From: Renibacterium sp043789415
Lineage (GTDB): Bacteria > Actinomycetota > Actinomycetes > Actinomycetales > Micrococcaceae
Length of the DNA stretch: 64,000 nt
Assembly (NCBI RefSeq): GCF_043789415.1
Contig: NZ_JBDLLW010000004.1
Span: 62,001-126,000 of the forward strand
Direction of reading: 5' to 3'
This document shows positions 60,002-64,000 of this stretch, piece after piece (position 1 is the first letter of the stretch; each line of letters begins with the position of its first letter). The position numbers were made by a program, and so were the translations under genes. The notes under the pieces are model-generated. The model made no database searches, was not told where the DNA came from, and saw only the letters and a list, made by a program, of their open reading frames with translations.

Positions 60002-61555
60002 ATGTCAGAAGAAAAGGGCGCCTCGACAGAGGTTGCAGACGGCGCGGAACCAATCGGCAACGTGGCCCATCTTCCGGGCCACCCCTCGGAGTCGGAACTT
60101 CACATCGAGGACGCCGGCTACCATAAAGGGCTGAAGAACCGGCAGATCCAGATGATCGCGATCGGCGGAGCCATCGGCACCGGCTTGTTTATGGGCGCCG
60201 GCGGACGGTTGGCGAGCGCCGGCCCCGCTTTGGTGCTCTGCTATGCGGTCTGCGGTTTCTTCGCCTTCATCATTCTGCGGGCACTTGGCGAGCTCGTGCT
60301 GCATCGCCCTTCCTCGGGTTCTTTCGTCTCCTATGCTCGCGAATTCTTCGGTGAGAAAGCAGCTTTCGTCAGCGGCTGGCTCTACTGGCTGAACTGGGCG
60401 ATGACCTCCATCGTGGATTCCACCGCCATCGCGCTCTACATGGGCTTCTTCGGTAAGTACTGGCAGCCGATCGCCGATGTGCCGCAGTGGGTTTACGCCC
60501 TCGCGGCTCTGGTGATCGTGCTCGCCCTCAACCTGGTCTCGGTCAAGGTCTTCGGCGAGATGGAATTCTGGTTCGCCTTGATTAAGGTGGTGGCGCTGGT
60601 GGCCTTCTTGATCGTCGGTGTCTACTTCGTCATCTTCGGTACCCCGGTTCCCGGGCAAGAGGTCGGTTTCAGCTTGATCACGGATAACGGCGGGGTCTTC
60701 CCGAACGGCATCCTGCCGGCCATCGTGGTGATGCAGGGCGTGCTCTTCGCTTACGCTTCCATTGAGCTGATCGGCACCGCGGCGGGGGAGACGGAGAACC
60801 CCGCTAAGGTCATTCCCAAGGCGATCAATACGGTGATCTTCCGGATCGCGATCTTCTACGTTGGCTCGCTCATTCTGCTCTCCCTGCTGTTGCCCTATAA
60901 CGCTTATAAGGCGGGGGAGAGCCCCTTCGTCACCTTCTTCGGTCATATCGGCGTGCAGGGTGTCGATGCGATTATGAACCTCGTGGTGCTCACCGCGGCG
61001 CTGTCTTCACTCAACGCCGGGCTGTACTCCACCGGGCGGATCTTGCGTTCCATGTCGATGGCCGGTTCGGCGCCGAAGTTCGCCGCCCGGATGAACAAAG
61101 CCGGGGTGCCCTACGGCGGCATCGCGCTGACCGCCGTGGTCGGTCTGCTCGGTGTGGTGCTCAATGCCTTCGTGCCCTCAGACGCTTTCGAGATCGTGCT
61201 GAACGTCGCCTCGATCGGGATCATCTCCACCTGGGGAATGATCGTGCTGTGTCAGATGCGCTTGGCGGCCTGGGCCAAGAAGGGTCTGCTGATCAGGCCT
61301 TCTTTCCGGCTCTTCGGTGCGCCTTACACCGGGTATTTGACTCTGTTGTTCCTCTTCGGCGTGCTGGTGCTGATGGCACTCGACTGGCCGGTGGGAACCT
61401 ATACCGTGGGCTCGCTGGTGATCATCATCCCCTTGCTGATCATCGGGTGGTTCGCTTTCCGACAGCGGATCAAGGAATTGGCTGCGGAGCGGGAGGGCTT
61501 CACCGGGTCCTACCCGGTGGTGGCGAACCGTCCGGTGAACAAACCTCATCCCTGA
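60002..61555 (+). CDS. amino-acid permease (AAT/APC superfamily, AnsP-like)
   Basis: 517-residue permease with twelve hydrophobic helices. The opening KGLKNRQIQMIAIGGAIGTGLFMGAGGRL and GPALVLCYAVCGFFAFIILRALGEL, then FAYASIELIGTAAGETENP, are typical of the amino-acid transporter family, closest by eye to L-asparagine permeases. ATG 60002 is preferred (GGAAGG upstream). The N-terminal about 45 residues are hydrophilic. The specificity call is inference. Confidence 0.9.
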   Translation: MSEEKGASTEVADGAEPIGNVAHLPGHPSESELHIEDAGYHKGLKNRQIQMIAIGGAIGTGLFMGAGGRLASAGPALVLCYAVCGFFAFIILRALGELVLHRPSSGSFVSYAREFFGEKAAFVSGWLYWLNWAMTSIVDSTAIALYMGFFGKYWQPIADVPQWVYALAALVIVLALNLVSVKVFGEMEFWFALIKVVALVAFLIVGVYFVIFGTPVPGQEVGFSLITDNGGVFPNGILPAIVVMQGVLFAYASIELIGTAAGETENPAKVIPKAINTVIFRIAIFYVGSLILLSLLLPYNAYKAGESPFVTFFGHIGVQGVDAIMNLVVLTAALSSLNAGLYSTGRILRSMSMAGSAPKFAARMNKAGVPYGGIALTAVVGLLGVVLNAFVPSDAFEIVLNVASIGIISTWGMIVLCQMRLAAWAKKGLLIRPSFRLFGAPYTGYLTLLFLFGVLVLMALDWPVGTYTVGSLVIIIPLLIIGWFAFRQRIKELAAEREGFTGSYPVVANRPVNKPHP

Positions 61556-61563
61556 GTTCGCGC

Positions 61564-62181
61564 TCAGCTTTCAGGGCTGGTGATTTCAAGGATCCGGAAT
61601 GACTTCGCGGTGGCGTAACGACGCACCGCGAAGTCATTCGCTTTAAAGCGCTCTTGTAGCCAGCGCTGCAGGGAATCCGAACCGAGGTTCTTCTGTACCA
61701 CCAGGTAGGCCTTGCCACCCGGAGCTAACCGCGGGAGCCACTGCTCGAGGATCCGGTGCAGTACCTCTTTACCGACCCGGATCGGCGGATTGGACCAGAT
61801 GGTCTGGAACCTCAGCGCCGAATCGATCCGATCGGGAAGCTCCGCATGCAGATTGCTCAGGCTCAGAGCCTCGGCGTTCTTGCGGGTCAGCCCCAGCGCG
61901 CGTTCGTTCACGTCTACCGCGTAGACCGAAGCTTCCGGAGAGAGCAGGGCCAGGCTGAGCGCAATCGGACCCCAGCCGCAGCCGACGTCGAGCAGATTGC
62001 CCCGGGCCGCAGGCGCGGGAGCTTCGGCGAGCAGAATGGCGGTGCCCTTATCGATACCGTCGGGGCTGAAGATCCCTGAGTCGGTGGTGAGCAAGCGGTC
62101 CTCACCGGCGAGTGTGACGCGCAGCTCGCGGGGCTGGTGTTCGGCCGTGGGTTCGGCACTGAAGTAGTGAGATGACATCAT
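61564..62181 (-). CDS. RsmC-like class I SAM methyltransferase
   Basis: 205-residue methyltransferase of the small (single-domain) RsmC/YbiN type that modifies guanine N2 in 16S rRNA or similar. The SAM motif LLDVGCGWGPIALSLA, the acidic strand YAVDVNERAL and the catalytic IWSNPPIRVGKEVLH (NPP-type) are clear. The C-terminus VVQKNLGSDSLQRWL is also family-like. Start at 62181 or the adjacent ATG. Divergent from a GNAT gene. Confidence 0.88.
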   Translation of the reverse strand: MMSSHYFSAEPTAEHQPRELRVTLAGEDRLLTTDSGIFSPDGIDKGTAILLAEAPAPAARGNLLDVGCGWGPIALSLALLSPEASVYAVDVNERALGLTRKNAEALSLSNLHAELPDRIDSALRFQTIWSNPPIRVGKEVLHRILEQWLPRLAPGGKAYLVVQKNLGSDSLQRWLQERFKANDFAVRRYATAKSFRILEITSPES

Positions 62182-62200
62182 CGATAAGAATAGCTGCGCC

Positions 62201-62206
62201 TAGACT
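62201..62206 (+). promoter_or_regulatory. -10 box TAGACT of the GNAT gene
   Basis: TAGACT lies 6 nt before the GTG at 62213, in leaderless spacing. Confidence 0.55.
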
Positions 62207-62212
62207 GAAACG

Positions 62213-62698
62213 GTGATTATCCGTGAAGCTAGCTTGCAGGACTGGAAGCAGATCTATCCCTTTTTCCGCGAGATCGTTGCCGCCGGAACCAGTTATGCCT
62301 ACCCGGAAGATCTCAACTCAGAACAAGCTCGTGAGCTCTGGATGGGGCAGGGCCGCACGGTTGTGGCTGTGCAGGACGGATTAGTTCTGGGCACTGCGGC
62401 GATGGGCGTTAACCGCCCGGGGCGGGGCAACCATATAGCGACCGGCAGTTTCATGGTCGATAGCAGGCATAGTGGACGAGGCGTAGGCAGAGCCTTGGGT
62501 GAGCACCTCATCGACTGGGCGCGTGCCGCTGGTTATCGGGGGATTCAATTCAACGCCGTCGTGGAGAGCAATACCGTGGCAGTGAAGCTCTGGAGCTCGC
62601 TCGGCTTCCAGATCATCGGCACGGTGCCGGGTGCTTTCAAACAGCTCGACGGCGATTACGTCGGATTGCATGTGATGTATCTATCCCTGCTGGACTAG
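62213..62698 (+). CDS. GNAT acetyltransferase
   Basis: 161-residue N-acetyltransferase. The GNAT core is plain: IREASLQDWKQIYPFFREIV at the start, IATGSFMVDSRHSGRGVGRALGEHLIDWAR (acetyl-CoA loop) and AVESNTVAVKLWSSLGFQIIGTVPGAF. It is similar in build to phosphinothricin/aminoglycoside-type GNATs, without evidence for a substrate. Starts on GTG with a -10 box in front. Divergent from the RsmC-like gene. Confidence 0.87.
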   Translation: MIIREASLQDWKQIYPFFREIVAAGTSYAYPEDLNSEQARELWMGQGRTVVAVQDGLVLGTAAMGVNRPGRGNHIATGSFMVDSRHSGRGVGRALGEHLIDWARAAGYRGIQFNAVVESNTVAVKLWSSLGFQIIGTVPGAFKQLDGDYVGLHVMYLSLLD

Positions 62699-62726
62699 AG
62701 GTTGCCCGATTTTTGAGGCATTGACC

Positions 62727-62735
62727 TGCTAGAAT
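62727..62735 (+). promoter_or_regulatory. extended -10 promoter of the hflX leader
   Basis: TGCTAGAAT is an extended -10 (TGN plus TAGAAT); no clear -35 at 17 bp. A start near G62742 would begin exactly on a GTG codon. Confidence 0.6.
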
Positions 62736-62741
62736 AGACCG

Positions 62742-62759
62742 GTGAAGATTTTCCTCTAG
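62742..62759 (+). CDS. possible 5-codon leaderless uORF (MKIFL) in the hflX leader
   Basis: GTG AAG ATT TTC CTC TAG begins 7 nt after the -10 box, the spacing seen at many other starts in this window. The stop lies in the palindrome CCTCTAGAGG (62753-62762). Translation is a hypothesis; it could be a ribosome-sensing leader peptide for hflX. Confidence 0.35.
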   Translation: MKIFL

Positions 62760-62801
62760 AGGCTATTCCTGCCGCAATTGCCGCAGTCGAACCCTTTTTC
62801 C

Positions 62802-62830
62802 GAGCCCAGACGCTGTAGCGTGCTCGTTTT
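62802..62830 (+). terminator. terminator-like hairpin in the hflX leader
   Basis: GAGC-(CCAG)-ACGC-TGTA-GCGT-GCTC: an 8-bp stem with a 4-nt bulge, followed directly by GTTTTC. This fits a weak intrinsic terminator upstream of the 55-codon ORF and hflX. Confidence 0.5.
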
Positions 62831-62847
62831 CACTTTCTGAGGAAATC

Positions 62848-63015
62848 ATGTCTTTTTCATTTCATACTCATCGTTATCTACTGCGCGATAAATTTCCCCT
62901 TCGACTCAGGGCAATCGCGGTAGCTCTGCACGCCCAGTTGCCCGATGAAAATCGCTTAGAGCAAGAACCCGGCCGCGTCGATCGCCGCCGTCGTGATCTT
63001 TGGAGGTCCAGATGA
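62848..63015 (+). CDS. 55-residue Arg-rich ORF overlapping hflX
   Basis: ATG 62848 has a TGAGGAAA ribosome site, and the ORF ends at TGA 63013-63015, forming ATGA with the hflX ATG at 63012. The predicted peptide is basic (Arg-rich second half, DRRRRDLW) with one His-rich stretch (SFHTHRYLLR). Not a known family. The overlap suggests translational coupling to hflX, so it may be a longer leader peptide rather than a functional protein. Confidence 0.6.
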   Translation: MSFSFHTHRYLLRDKFPLRLRAIAVALHAQLPDENRLEQEPGRVDRRRRDLWRSR

Positions 63016-64000
63016 CCGAACACACTCAACCCGTCACAGCGGGAAACACCAGCACGCACCACGGGGTTGTCAGCACCCCGGACTACGATAGAAACCTCAG
63101 TCCCACAAAGGAGAATATGACCACGCAGCACAACGCCGATCAGCAGCCCACTTCTGACTCTCAGGGCGGCACCGATATGTCCCCGGCCGAGATTCAGGCA
63201 GTGATCGATCGGATCCTGGCCAAAGACGTCGCGGCAGCCTCCGCTGAGCACGACGTGCTCAACGGTCGTGCTCAAGCCCTCAGTTCGCTTTCCCGCGAAC
63301 ACGGTGACTATGACGGCGACCAGGAGGACTTGCAGGACCGTCGTGCACTGCGAAGAGTCGCAGGGCTCTCCACTGAACTCGACGACGTCACCGAAGTCGA
63401 ATACCGGCAGCTCCGACTGGAGCGCGTGGTGCTCGCCGGGTTGTGGAGCGAAGGGACCTTAGCCGATGCCGAGAACTCCTTGAGGGAACTCGCCGCGCTG
63501 GCCGAGACCGCCGGTTCAGAGGTGCTCGACGGTTTGGTACAACGCCGAACCAAACCCGATCCTGGGACTTTCCTCGGTTCGGGCAAGGCTCTCGAATTGA
63601 AGGACGTGGTGGCAGCCACCGGAGCGGACACCGTGGTGGTGGACGCAGAATTGGCGCCTTCTCAGCGCCGCGGACTGGAAGACATCGTCAAGGTCAAGGT
63701 CATTGATCGCACCGCACTGATCCTCGATATCTTCGCGCAGCATGCGAAGTCCAGAGAAGGCAAGGCCCAGGTTGAACTGGCTCAGCTGGAATACCTGCTG
63801 CCCAGGCTGCGCGGCTGGGGCGAATCGATGTCCCGGCAGGCCGGTGGACAGGTGGGCGGCGCGGGCGCTGGAATGGGTTCGCGCGGCCCCGGTGAGACGA
63901 AGATCGAACTGGATCGGCGCCGAATCCGCACCCGGATGGCCAAGCTGCGTCGCGAGATCGCGGCGATGAAGCCCGCTCGAGAGACCAAACGGGCTAACCG
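63012..64000 (+). CDS. hflX: GTPase HflX (3' truncated by window edge)
   Basis: The first 329 codons of HflX, a ribosome-splitting GTPase active in stress and in macrolide/lincosamide resistance of some bacteria. After an about 100-residue N-terminal extension comes the HflX N-terminal domain: LDGLVQRRTKPDPGTFLGSGK, DTVVVDAELAPSQRRGLE, IDRTALILDIFAQHAKSREGK, QVELAQLEYLLPRLRGWG, and GSRGPGETKIELDRRRIRTR. The G domain lies outside the window. ATG 63012 has GGAGG upstream and overlaps the 55-codon ORF; ATG 63117, behind AAAGGAG, is an equally good in-frame start. Confidence 0.94.
   Translation, partial: MTEHTQPVTAGNTSTHHGVVSTPDYDRNLSPTKENMTTQHNADQQPTSDSQGGTDMSPAEIQAVIDRILAKDVAAASAEHDVLNGRAQALSSLSREHGDYDGDQEDLQDRRALRRVAGLSTELDDVTEVEYRQLRLERVVLAGLWSEGTLADAENSLRELAALAETAGSEVLDGLVQRRTKPDPGTFLGSGKALELKDVVAATGADTVVVDAELAPSQRRGLEDIVKVKVIDRTALILDIFAQHAKSREGKAQVELAQLEYLLPRLRGWGESMSRQAGGQVGGAGAGMGSRGPGETKIELDRRRIRTRMAKLRREIAAMKPARETKRAN

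Overview
The window is a piece of a high-GC actinobacterial chromosome. It is almost certainly from Micrococcales, most like Micrococcaceae (Arthrobacter/Renibacterium/Psychromicrobium type). The evidence is conserved actinobacterial neighbourhoods (dxr-rip1-ispG-GNAT; rimP-nusA-ylxR-infB-rbfA-truB-ribF-rpsO-pnp-M16 peptidase; dapB-dapA-rnj-ftsK-pgsA-cinA-clgR-DUF3046-recA-recX-miaB-miaA-dapF-hflX), a WXG100 protein, frequent GTG starts, and many starts lying 6-8 nt behind a TANNNT -10 box, as in leaderless mRNAs. No rRNA, tRNA, IS element, prophage or CRISPR was found. Both edges cut genes: a biotin carboxylase on the left and hflX on the right.

Region 1 (1-6073) is a tightly overlapping + strand operon: acyl-CoA carboxylase alpha chain, acyl-CoA dehydrogenase, two CoA-transferase subunits, a MaoC hydratase and a CitE-like lyase. 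It matches the Mycobacterium accA1/fadE19/scoAB/maoC/citE set linked to leucine and branched acyl-CoA breakdown. Region 2 (6241-13524) has a PEP-mutase/isocitrate-lyase family gene on the minus strand. Divergent from it is the MEP-isoprenoid block dxr, the site-2 protease and ispG. Between the protease and ispG lie a SatD-like regulator with a striking multi-palindrome operator, a small membrane protein and a YciI protein. Region 3 (13547-22324) is accessory: a WXG100 protein, a TetR regulator divergent from a decayed FAD monooxygenase pseudogene, PadR, proS, a TSUP transporter, an APH-like kinase and a DUF4439 protein with a nonanucleotide microsatellite.

Region 4 (22439-41399) is the translation/RNA block from rimP to pnp and the M16 peptidase. 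Accessory cassettes interrupt it: an aminotransferase; small membrane proteins and a GNAT; a MarR/2,3-dihydroxybenzoate-decarboxylase-like pair; and a TetR/FAD-monooxygenase pair. Region 5 (41512-62698) holds a tiny secreted peptide, UPF0114, the lysine/DAP genes dapB, dapA and dapF, RNase J, FtsK, PgsA, CinA, ClgR, the recA-recX SOS unit, a secreted coiled-coil lysozyme-like protein, miaB-miaA, an amino-acid permease, an RsmC-like methyltransferase and a GNAT. Region 6 (62699-64000) is a long leader with a possible 5-codon leaderless uORF and a terminator-like hairpin, then a 55-codon ORF overlapping hflX.

Unexplained structure worth attention: the SatD operator array; two or three families of dispersed intergenic hairpins; the hflX leader; the rpsO leader; the palindrome at the dxr start; and the repeat arrays upstream of dapB and inside the DUF4439 gene.
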